From an uncultured Bacteroides sp. (GTDB lineage: Bacteria; Bacteroidota; Bacteroidia; Bacteroidales; Bacteroidaceae), in NCBI GenBank assembly GCA_949289295.1, contig CASENM010000012.1:22869-86868 (forward strand): a stretch of 64,000 nucleotides of DNA, read 5' to 3'. The notes under the pieces were generated by a model that saw only the letters and a list, made by a program, of their open reading frames with translations, made no database searches and had not been told where the DNA came from. The translations under genes and the position numbers were made by a program. This document shows positions 47,521-57,241 of the stretch, piece after piece (position 1 is the stretch's first letter; every line of letters starts with the position of its first letter).

Positions 47521-48714
47521 ATGAGTAATCCGACAAGAACAGACATGAAATTGATGGTAATATGGGGAATAATCCTGTTCCCCTTCGTCTTAAACGCCCA
47601 AATCCGCACCGGAGCGGAACAGACAGAAAAGCTTCTTCCCCTGTTGGAGGGAAAACGTGTATCGCTGGTCGTCAATCAAACTTCACGCTGCGGCACCGTC
47701 CACCTGCTCGATACGTTATGCCACAAGCTCGACATCGTCCAGCTCTTTGCTCCTGAACACGGAATCAGAGGAAAAGCCGATGCGGGAGAGGCCGTCAGCA
47801 ACGGACGTGACTCTCGCACAGGAATCCCTATCGTCTCACTTTACGGAAAGAACAAAAAGCCGCAACCTGCCCAACTGCAACATACAGATGTTGTGGTATT
47901 CGACCTTCAGGACGTAGGCGCACGGTTCTACACATACATCAGCACACTCTTCTACGTGATGCAAGCCTGCGCAGAAAATAACAAGGAAGTAATCGTACTC
48001 GACCGCCCGAATCCCTGCGACTATGTAGACGGCCCCGTGCTGGACATGGAATACAAAAGTTTTGTCGGCATGCTTCCCATTCCCCTGCTCCATGGATGTA
48101 CCATAGGAGAAATGGCACGTATGATTAACGGAGAAGGATGGTTGGGAAACGGTATGCAATGCCGTCTGACAGTCATACCTGTGGAAGGATGGAAACACGG
48201 ACAGCCGTACCCGCTCCCCGTAAAACCTTCCCCCAATCTGCCGAATGACCTGGCCATAGCTCTCTATCCGTCACTCTGCCCGTTTGAGGGCACATCGGTG
48301 AGCATAGGAAGAGGCACATTGTTTCCTTTCCAGGTAATCGGCAGTCCGTTTCTGCAGACCATCGACAATCCGGAACTGAATTTCCGTTTCACTCCCCAAC
48401 CGCTTCCCGGCTATGACAAGAATCCGCTCCATAAGGGAAAGGTCTGCCGCGGAATGGATTTGCGGAACAGGAACAGCACACAAGGATTCAGCCTGCGCTA
48501 CGTGATTCTGTTTTACCAATTATATAAGCAAGCCGGATATGCCGACAAATTCTTCTCACGTCCCCAATGGTTCGATTTGCTGATGGGCACCGGCCAGGTA
48601 CGGACTGACATACTGGCAGGAAAGTCAGAAACGGAGATACGGGACAAATGGAAAGAAGCGCTGGAACAATACAACACGCTACGGGAAAAGTACTTGCTCT
48701 ATGAAGTGCTTTGA
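47521..48714 (+). CDS. namZ: Exo-beta-N-acetylmuramidase NamZ-like (DUF1343, GH171)
   Basis: A 397-residue exported protein; the signal peptide core MKLMVIWGIILFPFVLNAQ starts at the second ATG (47545), and either start is possible. The DUF1343 motifs LFAPEHGIRGKADAGE near residue 80, FDLQDVGARFYTYI near 122, DRPNPCDYVDGPVLD near 160 and KPSPNLPNDLAIALYPSLC near 232 are clear. Characterised members (NamZ, family GH171) release MurNAc from the non-reducing end of peptidoglycan chains. MurNAc is the substrate expected for the kinase encoded 4 kb upstream, so the two may act in the same salvage pathway. Confidence 0.88.
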   Translation: MSNPTRTDMKLMVIWGIILFPFVLNAQIRTGAEQTEKLLPLLEGKRVSLVVNQTSRCGTVHLLDTLCHKLDIVQLFAPEHGIRGKADAGEAVSNGRDSRTGIPIVSLYGKNKKPQPAQLQHTDVVVFDLQDVGARFYTYISTLFYVMQACAENNKEVIVLDRPNPCDYVDGPVLDMEYKSFVGMLPIPLLHGCTIGEMARMINGEGWLGNGMQCRLTVIPVEGWKHGQPYPLPVKPSPNLPNDLAIALYPSLCPFEGTSVSIGRGTLFPFQVIGSPFLQTIDNPELNFRFTPQPLPGYDKNPLHKGKVCRGMDLRNRNSTQGFSLRYVILFYQLYKQAGYADKFFSRPQWFDLLMGTGQVRTDILAGKSETEIRDKWKEALEQYNTLREKYLLYEVL

Positions 48715-48727
48715 CGAATATACCCCC

Positions 48728-49516
48728 TTACAGCTGACACGATATTTCCAATCCGTCGTAAGCAAGATGTACATTCTCAGGAAGTGTCTTTTCCACCTCC
48801 GAATGCAAGCCCATCTGGTGACTCATGTGTATGAAATAAGTCTGCCGTGCCTTGATGCGTTCCGCCTGGGAAAGAGCTTCCGAAAGAGACTGGTGTGTCC
48901 AATGCGGTTCGATGCGCAAGGCATTCATCACCAGACAATCCACATTCTGAAGAAACCTGTAGGATGACTCGGGCATGTCCAGCATGTCCGTAATCCAAAC
49001 CATACCGCCGATCCGATAACCCACAATAGGCAACGGACCATGCATCACCCGGAAAGGCATCACCTCCACCGAATCACCCTTCATATTGCTGACCGTAAAG
49101 GGAACGCCATCCGCAATCTCTTCCATCGGAATATGGGGGACACCCGGATAAAGATGCTCCGCGAAACAATAAGGCATACGCTTTTTCAACCGGTCGGCCG
49201 TATCTTTCTCGGCATAAACCGGGATATCACGGAAACGGCAGAACGGACGCAAGTCGTCGAGGCCGCCTACATGATCATAATGCTCATGCGTAACCAGTAC
49301 TCCGTCAATCGGACAGAAATCGTCCACACGCAACATCTGCTGACGGAAATCAGGTCCGCAATCAATCAAGATACGTACTCCATTCGCTTCTACCAGTCCG
49401 GAACAGCGCAGACGCTTGTCCTTCAAGTCCTTGCTATTGCATACCTCACACGTACATCCTACCTGAGGAACCCCTGTGGAAGTTCCGCTCCCCAATATTG
49501 CCACTTTCATATCCAT
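48728..49516 (-). CDS. MBL-fold metallohydrolase (PhnP-like)
   Basis: A 262-residue cytoplasmic metallo-beta-lactamase-fold enzyme. The zinc motif HxHxDH is seen in VLVTHEHYDHVGGLDDLRPF near residue 78; the N-terminal ILGSGTSTGVPQVGCTCEVC resembles PhnP/cyclic phosphodiesterase members, with paired Cys. Likely a phosphodiesterase of unknown substrate. Last gene of the DUF4348-murB run, 22 bases after murB. Convergent with the NamZ-like gene, with only 13 bases between the stop codons. Confidence 0.88.
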   Translation of the reverse strand: MDMKVAILGSGTSTGVPQVGCTCEVCNSKDLKDKRLRCSGLVEANGVRILIDCGPDFRQQMLRVDDFCPIDGVLVTHEHYDHVGGLDDLRPFCRFRDIPVYAEKDTADRLKKRMPYCFAEHLYPGVPHIPMEEIADGVPFTVSNMKGDSVEVMPFRVMHGPLPIVGYRIGGMVWITDMLDMPESSYRFLQNVDCLVMNALRIEPHWTHQSLSEALSQAERIKARQTYFIHMSHQMGLHSEVEKTLPENVHLAYDGLEISCQL

Positions 49517-49538
49517 ACAGCATCCGATTTTCTGAGTT

Positions 49539-50552
49539 TTATCCTATGACGTTCACCTCGGGAAAGATTTCGACACCAAACTTTTCCCGTACCGAACAAA
49601 CCACCTTTTCCGACAGACGAAGCACATCCCGGCCCGTAGCTCCTCCCCGATTGACAAGTACCAAAGCCTGACGGTCGTGCACCGCTGCCGTCCCCAAAGC
49701 TTTCCCTTTCCATCCGCAACGCTCAATCAGCCAGCCCGCAGGAATCTTCACCTTTCCTTCTCCCGCCAAATAATGCGGAATGTCAGGATACTCAGCCTGC
49801 AAAATTCTGAACTGACTTTCCGAAACCACAGGATTCATGAAAAAACTTCCTGCATTTCCCGTCACTTCCGGATCAGGCAACTTGCTCCTGCGGATGGAAA
49901 TGATGATACGACGTACATCCGGAAGAGTAGGCTCCTTACCTTCCTTTTCCAGTTCCGCACGTACATTGCCGTAATCCAGATGAAACACAGGGAGTTTGCT
50001 CAGACGATAAGTGACATGCGTCACGAAATATCTCCCCTTCAGCTCTTTCTTGAAAATACTGTCCCGATAAGCATAACCGCACTCTCCGTTAGAGAAACGG
50101 CGGTGTCTGCCCGTAGCGGCCTCCACCGCATCAACCGAAACAATCAAGTCCTTTGCTTCCACCCCGTAAGCACCGATATTCTGAACTGCCGAGGCACCCA
50201 CCTCACCCGGAATCAACGACAAGTTTTCAGCACCATACCATCCTTTCCCCACCACATAATCTACAAAATCATCCCACACCATTCCGGCACCTACCCGAAG
50301 TTCAATCCATCCGTCAGTTTCGGCCACCGTTTCCACCCCTTTGACGGCAGAATGCAGCACCAGTCCCGGATAGTCGGAAAGGAACAACAAATTGCTTCCT
50401 CCCCCGATATGGAGATAAGGAGATGCCAATCCGCCCGATGACAGAAAAGCCGTCAACTCTTCTTCTGAAGCATACTCCACAAAACGAGCAGCCTTCACAT
50501 CCATCTTGAACGTATTATGCGGAAGTAAAGAATAGTCCGTATATTCAGTCAT
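49539..50552 (-). CDS. murB: UDP-N-acetylenolpyruvoylglucosamine reductase
   Basis: FAD/NADPH enzyme that makes UDP-MurNAc from UDP-GlcNAc-enolpyruvate, the de novo route that the AmgK/MurU-like pair would bypass. The 337-residue protein is the long (type I, E. coli-like) form: FAD loop [14 protein letters not shown] near residue 47, [17 protein letters not shown] near 115, YRDSIFK near 165 and the catalytic Ser in [13 protein letters not shown] near 235. It starts 4 bases after the stop of the DUF4348 gene. Confidence 0.96.
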   Translation of the reverse strand: MTEYTDYSLLPHNTFKMDVKAARFVEYASEEELTAFLSSGGLASPYLHIGGGSNLLFLSDYPGLVLHSAVKGVETVAETDGWIELRVGAGMVWDDFVDYVVGKGWYGAENLSLIPGEVGASAVQNIGAYGVEAKDLIVSVDAVEAATGRHRRFSNGECGYAYRDSIFKKELKGRYFVTHVTYRLSKLPVFHLDYGNVRAELEKEGKEPTLPDVRRIIISIRRSKLPDPEVTGNAGSFFMNPVVSESQFRILQAEYPDIPHYLAGEGKVKIPAGWLIERCGWKGKALGTAAVHDRQALVLVNRGGATGRDVLRLSEKVVCSVREKFGVEIFPEVNVIG

Positions 50553-50556
50553 AAAT

Positions 50557-51417
50557 TCAATCGCTTAAATCTTCAAATTTTACCAGATGCCAAAGTCCGT
50601 TTCTCCTGGAGAAATACAACGTGTTGCTGAACCCGTTTCCGAAGCCTTTGAATTCCATAATTTTCACATCCGAATCCTTCTGCTCAGGCTGGCCGTAATG
50701 GATGTTTGTCAACCGTCCCTCCGTCATTGGCGGGCGGAAAGCAAACCACTGCCCGTCATCGAGCGTGGTTTCCAGAATCTGAAACTCATCTTCCGGATCA
50801 GCCGTCACGAAAGCCAACGGGTCGGACAAACGCTCGCTCTGGAATACGGAATCACACGAAAATTTTTTGTAGAAATCCAGAAAATCCTCCTTCCCGTCAT
50901 TTTCATGTACCAGCTTTTCCACATTGATAGCCTCCAGAAACCAAGAACGTCCTTTACGCTCGAAATAATACCGTTTAATTTTCTCCTCATTCAAGTAAAT
51001 CCAATCCACCTGCACACTCCTCAGGCTGGTGTCTTTTTCAAGTTCCATATCCTCTTCAGAATCGAACAACACCGTGTATGCAGGCTCATGGCTGAACAAG
51101 GGATCAAACTTCCAGTCTTCCCGCCGAACCCGCACCACTTCCTTTCCCTTATAAAGGGAGAAAGGGAATATCACCCTCGACTTCTGAAACTTCGGCTCTG
51201 AAGCGAAGTTATAGAAAAAATCGGCAAAACTCTCGTCGGCCGATGCCGGAACTTCCTCTTCTGCCACCAGAAATGTGTCTGCCACAGCAGAGTCAGCCAC
51301 CGCCGCCACAGAATCAATCTGCTCTGTCAAAGCCACGAAAGGGTCCATTCTTTTCTTACCCCCCCGGCAGGATGCCATCAGTACCACCAGACAACATCCG
51401 AAAATCATTGCTCTCAT
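50557..51417 (-). CDS. DUF4348 family lipoprotein
   Basis: A 286-residue lipoprotein (lipobox LMASC, Cys near residue 17). An Ala/Ser/Asp-rich linker (residues 20-60) precedes a globular domain starting [21 protein letters not shown]. The pattern matches the Bacteroidetes DUF4348 family, of unknown function (recalled, not searched). It heads a compact minus-strand operon with murB (4-base gap) and the MBL hydrolase, so an envelope role is plausible. Confidence 0.78.
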   Translation of the reverse strand: MRAMIFGCCLVVLMASCRGGKKRMDPFVALTEQIDSVAAVADSAVADTFLVAEEEVPASADESFADFFYNFASEPKFQKSRVIFPFSLYKGKEVVRVRREDWKFDPLFSHEPAYTVLFDSEEDMELEKDTSLRSVQVDWIYLNEEKIKRYYFERKGRSWFLEAINVEKLVHENDGKEDFLDFYKKFSCDSVFQSERLSDPLAFVTADPEDEFQILETTLDDGQWFAFRPPMTEGRLTNIHYGQPEQKDSDVKIMEFKGFGNGFSNTLYFSRRNGLWHLVKFEDLSD

Positions 51418-51447
51418 TTACTTCACTCAAGACTCAAATATCGAGCG

Positions 51448-51455
51448 CAAAATTA
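51448..51455 (-). promoter_or_regulatory. -7 promoter element (TAATTTTG) of the DUF4348-murB operon
   Basis: Exact TAnnTTTG on the minus strand, 31 bases before the start codon at 51417. Confidence 0.5.
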
Positions 51456-51507
51456 CCTTTTTTTTCGTTTCATTGAAAAATAAAATAGGACTTTTCTTTT
51501 TTATTAC

Positions 51508-51515
51508 TACCTTTG
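51508..51515 (+). promoter_or_regulatory. -7 promoter element (TACCTTTG) of pheS
   Basis: Exact TAnnTTTG, 28 bases before the pheS ATG. The leader is too short for a peptide attenuator like that of pheA. Confidence 0.55.
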
Positions 51516-51543
51516 CAGTCAGCAAAAAATAACAGAAAGAATT

Positions 51544-52578
51544 ATGTTAGCAAAAATAGAAGAACTGCTTCAGGAAGTAAACAGCATGACCGCCCGCAAT
51601 GCGGAAGAGCTTGAAGCTCTCCGCATCAAATATTTGAGCAAAAAAGGTGCAATCAACGCATTGATGGCGGACTTCCGTAACGTGCCGGCCGACCAGAAAA
51701 AAGAAGTGGGCATGAAACTGAATGAATTGAAGAATCTGGCTCAGGAGCGTATCGCCGCCCTGAAAGAGATGTTCGACAATCAGGACAACAGTACGGAGGG
51801 GCTTGATCTGAGCCGTACGGCCTATCCCATTGATTTGGGAACCCGTCATCCCCTCTCTATCGTAAAGAATGAAATTATAGACATATTCGGACGCATGGGA
51901 TTCTCCATCGCAGAAGGTCCGGAAGTGGAAGACGACCTCCATGTATTCACCATGCTGAACTTTGCGGCCGACCATCCGGCACGCGACATGCAAGATACAT
52001 TCTTCGTGGAATCAAATACAGAAGACGTGACCAAGAACATCATCCTGCGTACCCATACCAGCAGTGTACAGGCACGTGTCATGGAGAAAACCCAACCGCC
52101 TATCCGCGTAATTTGTCCGGGACGAGTGTACCGCAACGAAGCGATCAGCTACCGCGCACACTGCTTCTTCCATCAGATTGAAGGGTTGTATGTAGACAAG
52201 AATGTATCCTTTACCGACTTGAAGCAAGTGCTCCTCCAGTTCGCCCAGGAAATGTTCGGTCCTCAGACCAAAATCCGTCTGCGTCCCTCTTATTTCCCCT
52301 TTACAGAACCGAGTGCCGAGATGGACATCAGCTGCCACATTTGCGGCGGTGAAGGCTGCCCGTTCTGCAAATATACCGGATGGGTAGAGATTCTGGGATG
52401 CGGTATGGTAGACCCTGCCGTGCTGGATGCCTGTGGAATCGACAGCAAAATCTATTCGGGCTATGCGTTCGGGTTGGGTGTAGAACGTATCACTAACCTG
52501 AAATACAAGGTGAAAGACCTGCGTATGTTCTCTGAAAACGACACCCGTTTCCTCAAAGAATTCGAATCGGCTTATTAA
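51544..52578 (+). CDS. pheS: Phenylalanyl-tRNA synthetase alpha subunit
   Basis: Class II synthetase catalytic subunit that charges tRNA-Phe. The 344-residue protein has the N-terminal coiled-coil (residues 1-90), motif 1 region LGTRHPLSIVKNEI, motif 2 in GRVYRNEAISYRAHCFFHQI near 200 and motif 3 in YSGYAFGLGVERITNL near 310. A CxxC pair cluster (CHICGGEGCPFCKYTG near 260) is typical of the Bacteroidetes form. The beta subunit gene pheT is not next to it, which is usual for Bacteroidetes. tRNA-Phe charging is what the pheA leader would sense. Confidence 0.96.
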   Translation: MLAKIEELLQEVNSMTARNAEELEALRIKYLSKKGAINALMADFRNVPADQKKEVGMKLNELKNLAQERIAALKEMFDNQDNSTEGLDLSRTAYPIDLGTRHPLSIVKNEIIDIFGRMGFSIAEGPEVEDDLHVFTMLNFAADHPARDMQDTFFVESNTEDVTKNIILRTHTSSVQARVMEKTQPPIRVICPGRVYRNEAISYRAHCFFHQIEGLYVDKNVSFTDLKQVLLQFAQEMFGPQTKIRLRPSYFPFTEPSAEMDISCHICGGEGCPFCKYTGWVEILGCGMVDPAVLDACGIDSKIYSGYAFGLGVERITNLKYKVKDLRMFSENDTRFLKEFESAY

Positions 52579-52611
52579 ATCCGCCCGAAAATAACCCAAA
52601 GGAATAAAAAC

Positions 52612-52679
52612 GCCACGGAGGCCACAGAAAAGCTACAAAGAAAAATTCACGCTCTGTAGTTTTCTGTGGCCTCCGTGGC
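52612..52679. repeat. Palindromic element (family A-like, copy 4)
   Basis: Arms 52612-52640 and 52652-52679: the outer 20 bases are perfectly complementary (GCCACGGAGGCCACAGAAAA) and the inner 8 have one mismatch. The core CCACGGAGGCCACAG recalls copies 2 and 3, but the spacer differs. It sits between pheS and the MFS gene (same strand). Confidence 0.82.
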
Positions 52680-52691
52680 AAGTTTCAAACA

Positions 52692-53903
52692 ATGAATCCA
52701 GCCATGAAAAAAGACAAGCTTGCCACCCCGAGCTATTGCTTTATTCTTGCAGCCAACTTTCTGCTCTACTTCGGATTCTGGCTTCTGACCCCGGTACTTC
52801 CGTTCTATCTGTCGGAGATATTCCATGCTTCCAACGCCACAATCGGCATCGTATTGTCATGCTATACCATTTCATCGCTCTGTATCCGTCCGTTCTCCGG
52901 ATATCTGCTCGACACATTCTCCAGGAAACCGCTTTACCTGCTCGCCTACTTTATCTTCACAATGATTTTCGCCGGATATATGATTGCCGGACTGCTGACC
53001 ATCTTTATCATCTTCCGCATCATACACGGTATCTCGTTCGGGATGGTGACAGTAGGCGGAAATACGGTGGTCATCGATATTATGCCCTCGTCACGCCGCG
53101 GTGAAGGCCTCGGCTACTACGGTCTGGCCAACAATATTGCCATGTCCATCGGCCCCATGTTCGGATTGTTCCTGCACAGTGCAGGAACCTCTTACACAAC
53201 CATTTTTTCGTATGCTTTAGGGTCGTGCACGCTTGGATTTCTTGCAGCCTGCACGGTAAAGACACCCTATAAGGCACCCGTAAAACGCTCTCCTATTTCT
53301 CTCGACCGATTTATTCTTCTGAAAGGACTCCCTGCCGGATTCAGTCTGCTGCTTCTTTCCGTTCCTTACGGAATGACTACCAATTATGTAGCCATGTATG
53401 CAGACCAGATAGGGATTACTGCCGAGACAGGCTTTTTCTTTACGCTCATGGCGGCAGGAATGGCAATCAGCCGACTGTTCAGCGGACGTCTGGTAGACAA
53501 AGGAATGGTTACACAAGTCATTGCTGCCGGACTTTATCTGGTAAGCTTCTGCTATTTTTCCCTTACAGCCTGCGGATGGCTCGCAGAATGGGACATGACA
53601 TTTACGACCGTCCTGTTTTTTCTGATTGCCCTCTTGCTGGGTATCGGATTCGGCACTATGTTTCCCGCCTACAATACACTATTTGTCAATCTCGCCCCCA
53701 ACAGCCAGAGAGGTACGGCCACAAGCACTTATCTGACCTCATGGGATGTAGGCTTGGGTATAGGAATGCTTATGGGAGGATATATTGCTGAAATATCCAC
53801 CTTCCGGATAGCTTATCTGTCTGGAACAATTCTGACCGTAGTCTCACTTTTCTATTTTCATCTCAAAGCGGGACCTCATTTTCTGAAGAACAAACTCAAA
53901 TGA
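52692..53903 (+). CDS. MFS transporter
   Basis: A 403-residue major facilitator with 12 predicted membrane helices. The first helix begins SYCFILAANFLLYFGFWLLT, and a motif-A-like loop GYLLDTFSRKPLYLLAY follows helix 2. Topology and the FRIIHGISFGMVTVGGN helix fit the drug/arabinose-efflux (AraJ-type) group; the substrate is unknown. Either ATG at 52692 or ATG at 52704 (MKKDKLATPSYC) could be used. The palindrome copy 4 lies immediately upstream and no TAnnTTTG box was found, so it may share the pheS transcript. Confidence 0.88.
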   Translation: MNPAMKKDKLATPSYCFILAANFLLYFGFWLLTPVLPFYLSEIFHASNATIGIVLSCYTISSLCIRPFSGYLLDTFSRKPLYLLAYFIFTMIFAGYMIAGLLTIFIIFRIIHGISFGMVTVGGNTVVIDIMPSSRRGEGLGYYGLANNIAMSIGPMFGLFLHSAGTSYTTIFSYALGSCTLGFLAACTVKTPYKAPVKRSPISLDRFILLKGLPAGFSLLLLSVPYGMTTNYVAMYADQIGITAETGFFFTLMAAGMAISRLFSGRLVDKGMVTQVIAAGLYLVSFCYFSLTACGWLAEWDMTFTTVLFFLIALLLGIGFGTMFPAYNTLFVNLAPNSQRGTATSTYLTSWDVGLGIGMLMGGYIAEISTFRIAYLSGTILTVVSLFYFHLKAGPHFLKNKLK

Positions 53904-53916
53904 CAGACAAAAGTCC

Positions 53917-55053
53917 CTATTCCTTATAAGTAAACACAAAAATATGCGAAAGGCGGTTTTCCACTTTCGTAATCTGCACAGACAAAATAAACGAACGAAA
54001 CAGATTAAGATGACGAGAAACAAATGCAGGCAAATAGGCCGCATATTTTTCCGGCTCTGCCGCCACCTTGTCCATGTCAGCGACCATTATATAAGAAGCT
54101 TCGCGTGATAAATTTGCCGTACATTCATCAAACAAAGAATGAAAAGGCGATGCTATCACTCTCGACACACACGAATCTACCTTTTCCGTACCGGAAAGGA
54201 GCAAAAAACTGCCTTCCAACGAAACGGGATGCACATCCGACAAACGTTCAGATATTTCAGTCATACAAGAATCGGAAGCATACATTGCCCCGCTCAAATA
54301 AAATACCTCGCTGTTCAAATGAATGTCAAATTCACTCCAGCAATGCGGCTGTCCCGCATCGTACAAGAAAGGCAAAGAGGCCGTCCGGCCATAAATAGCC
54401 ATATAATTGGCAGACTTAGGACGATGGATGGAAGAAAACACTTCGTTATCAAGCAAGGAAGTATGATCTTTCTGCGTATCAATCACCTTCTCTATCAATT
54501 TCTTCTGATAACTTACCGCCAACACACCACGATGACTGTACACCGACAAATATTTGGTAGGGGCCACCGGATAGATTTCTATCTTCTCACCACGATAAGT
54601 CTCTTTTTTAGGATGAAAGCCACCTCCATACTTCTTCCGCACAGCCTCAACCAATTGCTTTTTCCCCTCTTTGCTTGAATGGAAATAAGCAATCATTTCC
54701 GGCTTTCCGGGAGCATGAAAACTAATCAGCAAGTGATTCATTTTAGGACTGAGCCCATGGGCTGAAGAAGAAGAATAACGGCTTAAATCATCCAACACAT
54801 CATCAATCAACCCCGCACGCTGAAGGGTATCCAATTGAGACGCATACGCCAGTTCTGAGAAACCATGCATGAAATAGTCTAAATTATCAGCTTCAAACAA
54901 ACCGTAACAGTCTTCCGGCACATAAGCCAACAACTCCACATCGTCATACCTGTCAGTTGCACTGAGTCTGGCAAACCCATAAAAACCGATTCCGATACAA
55001 AACAATATAACGGAAAGAGCCACACTCAATTTAACAATAATTCGTATCTTCAT
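53917..55053 (-). CDS. Membrane-anchored hypothetical protein (DUF3352-like)
   Basis: A 378-residue protein with one N-terminal membrane helix (VKLSVALSVILFCIGIGFYG) and a large periplasmic domain. The start of the domain, VELLAYVPEDCYGLFEADNLD, and later paired segments of the kind VLAVSYQKKLIEKVID recall DUF3352-type proteins, in which two similar halves each begin with a 'vP.da' strand. This is a weak similarity. Convergent with the MFS gene. The base composition here is more AT-rich than in the left part of the window. Confidence 0.6.
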   Translation of the reverse strand: MKIRIIVKLSVALSVILFCIGIGFYGFARLSATDRYDDVELLAYVPEDCYGLFEADNLDYFMHGFSELAYASQLDTLQRAGLIDDVLDDLSRYSSSSAHGLSPKMNHLLISFHAPGKPEMIAYFHSSKEGKKQLVEAVRKKYGGGFHPKKETYRGEKIEIYPVAPTKYLSVYSHRGVLAVSYQKKLIEKVIDTQKDHTSLLDNEVFSSIHRPKSANYMAIYGRTASLPFLYDAGQPHCWSEFDIHLNSEVFYLSGAMYASDSCMTEISERLSDVHPVSLEGSFLLLSGTEKVDSCVSRVIASPFHSLFDECTANLSREASYIMVADMDKVAAEPEKYAAYLPAFVSRHLNLFRSFILSVQITKVENRLSHIFVFTYKE

Positions 55054-55144
55054 GCTTTTTCACCTCTTCTTGGAACAAAGATAGTAAAAACAAATTAAAA
55101 AAGCACAAAACAAAAAAGATATTTTCCTGATCCACTCCAACTTT

Positions 55145-55987
55145 TCACTTACACTGCTCAAAACGTTCATGCAATTCAACCCGAGGAATGCCTAACCTCA
55201 CAGCCTGTTCATAAGCCAATTTTGCCTCCGATTTTTTTTCCAGCTGCAAACAAATATCCCCTTTCATCAAATAGATTTCTGCATCTTCCGGATCTAATTC
55301 TGCTGCTTTCTCCACATCAAGAAGAGCCACGTCAAGATGCTGCCGCTCCCACTCCAGGTTGGCACGCATTTTCAACAATGACACATCACTGGAAGATTTG
55401 TGAATCAACAGATTCAGTCTGTCCAAGGCCACTTCATAACGACCTTCTTTCTGGTCAAGCAAAATCAGTCCTATTTGAGCTGTACGGTTTTCTGCGTCAT
55501 TTCCCAACACGGTATTATAATCAAAACGTGCCTCCTGATATTGCCTCCGCTGCATATAAATGTAAGCCCTGAACAAACGGGCTTCCACATTCTCCGGAAG
55601 CAAATCAATCACATTACAATAATCAATGTAGGCTTTATCTGTAAGATTTTCCTCAAGATACAATGCAGCCCGATTCAGCAACATTGCCGTAGAATAAGGT
55701 ATGATATTCAATGCCATCGTATAAGATTGTATCGCATCATCGCGCTTCCCCAATCTTTTTTGAACGGTTCCAAGATTTGAGAACAACAAGGCGTTCCTGG
55801 CATTGTTCGGATCCATTTTCAAAGCCTGACGGAAAAGGCTCTCCGCCTGGTCCAGACTGTCTCTCTTGACACAGTCCATCGCCTTTTCCACTATCTCATT
55901 ATATGTCTGTGCCTGTAAATCACCAATTCCCAACATGAACAATCCGCTATATACAGCCACAAAAACTTGTCTTATCCACTGATTCAT
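55145..55987 (-). CDS. Exported tetratricopeptide repeat protein
   Basis: A 280-residue protein with signal peptide MNQWIRQVFVAVYSGLFMLG and about seven TPR units from residue 30 on (SLDQAESLFRQALKMDPNN, KRDDAIQSYTMALNIIP, DVEKAAELDPEDAEIYL). A periplasmic scaffold role is likely; no partner is indicated. The ATG at 55987 is preferred, as it gives a clean signal peptide; an in-frame ATG at 56014 adds nine residues. Confidence 0.87.
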   Translation of the reverse strand: MNQWIRQVFVAVYSGLFMLGIGDLQAQTYNEIVEKAMDCVKRDSLDQAESLFRQALKMDPNNARNALLFSNLGTVQKRLGKRDDAIQSYTMALNIIPYSTAMLLNRAALYLEENLTDKAYIDYCNVIDLLPENVEARLFRAYIYMQRRQYQEARFDYNTVLGNDAENRTAQIGLILLDQKEGRYEVALDRLNLLIHKSSSDVSLLKMRANLEWERQHLDVALLDVEKAAELDPEDAEIYLMKGDICLQLEKKSEAKLAYEQAVRLGIPRVELHERFEQCK

Positions 55988-56158
55988 ATATGAAATTTTC
56001 CACGAAATAAGCAAACTTTCATGATAAATCCAACCACAGAAGCAAACAAAAGATTATCCTGTAACTTTTTATATCATAAAAAAACGGAAAACGCAACCTT
56101 TTTTACTCTTTTTCAGAATAAAAGCAGGCCGCGCTTCCGTCAGTTAGCTCAAAGTCTG

Positions 56159-57220
56159 TCAGATACGCTTAATATATTCCACAATCCACTCGCCGACTTC
56201 CTTCGTCCCGAATTTTTCACCGCCATCCACCTGAATTTCAGGAGTACGCACATTGGCATCCAATGAAGCGTCGACGGCTTGCCGAATCAAAGCACCCTCT
56301 TCCTTCAAATCAAAATGTTCGAACAGCATGGCAACCGAAAGAATCTGGGCCAATGGATTGGCAATGTTCAGACCTTTCGCCTGAGGCCAAGACCCATGAA
56401 TCGGCTCGAATACAGGAGTGCTTTCGCCAGTTGAAGCAGAAGGAAGCAATCCCATAGATCCGCTGATGCAAGAACCTTCATCAGTCAGTATATCTCCAAA
56501 TGTATTCTCTGTAACCATAACATCAAAAAAAGTCGGTTCCTGAATCATCCGCATAGCCGCATTGTCCACATACATATAGTCTGTAGTCACTTCAGGATAT
56601 TGCGGTGCCATTTCCTGCGCTATTTGTCTCCACAAGCGCGAAGAAGCCAGCACATTAGCCTTGTCAACCACCGTCACATGCTTGCGACGCTTCATTGCAT
56701 ATTCAAAAGCCACTTTCAGGATACGTTCAATCTCAGGACGCGTGTACATATTTGTATCGAATGCCTTTTCATTGTCCTGATATTTCTCGCCAAAATACAT
56801 ACCGCCAGTCAATTCACGGATACACAAGAAATCTGCACCTTCCACCAGCTCTGCCCTCAAAGGTGACTTGTGGAGCAAACACTTAAACGTCTGTACAGGA
56901 CGGATGTTAGCAAACAATCCCAATTTTTTACGCATGGCCAGCAATCCCTGTTCAGGACGTACTTTTGCCGTAGGGTCATTGTCAAACTTCGGGTCACCTA
57001 CAGCAGAAAACAGAACAGCATCAGCCCACTTGCAGACATTATAAGTCTCTTCGGGAAAAGGATCTCCCGTTTCATCTATCGCATGCGCCCCACAAAGGGC
57101 TTCTTTATATTCTACCGTGTGTCCGAATTTTTCACAAACGGCCGTCATCACATTTACACCTTGTATTGATATTTCCGGTCCAATTCCATCTCCGGCCAAT
57201 ACTGCAATTTTAAAATTCAT
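56159..57220 (-). CDS. leuB: 3-isopropylmalate dehydrogenase
   Basis: NAD-dependent oxidative decarboxylation of 3-isopropylmalate, the third step of Leu synthesis. The 353-residue protein begins [19 protein letters not shown], has the [10 protein letters not shown] loop near residue 138, [14 protein letters not shown] near 187 and the metal/nucleotide-binding [20 protein letters not shown] near 245. Last gene of the leu operon, 21 bases after the CimA-like gene. Confidence 0.96.
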   Translation of the reverse strand: MNFKIAVLAGDGIGPEISIQGVNVMTAVCEKFGHTVEYKEALCGAHAIDETGDPFPEETYNVCKWADAVLFSAVGDPKFDNDPTAKVRPEQGLLAMRKKLGLFANIRPVQTFKCLLHKSPLRAELVEGADFLCIRELTGGMYFGEKYQDNEKAFDTNMYTRPEIERILKVAFEYAMKRRKHVTVVDKANVLASSRLWRQIAQEMAPQYPEVTTDYMYVDNAAMRMIQEPTFFDVMVTENTFGDILTDEGSCISGSMGLLPSASTGESTPVFEPIHGSWPQAKGLNIANPLAQILSVAMLFEHFDLKEEGALIRQAVDASLDANVRTPEIQVDGGEKFGTKEVGEWIVEYIKRI

Positions 57221-57241
57221 AGTTATTCCCGTTTAAACTTA

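Noticed and set aside
51456-51543. Possible Phe leader peptide in front of pheS
   Set aside because: The promoter leaves only about 28 bases before the start codon and no Phe-rich ORF or terminator is present.
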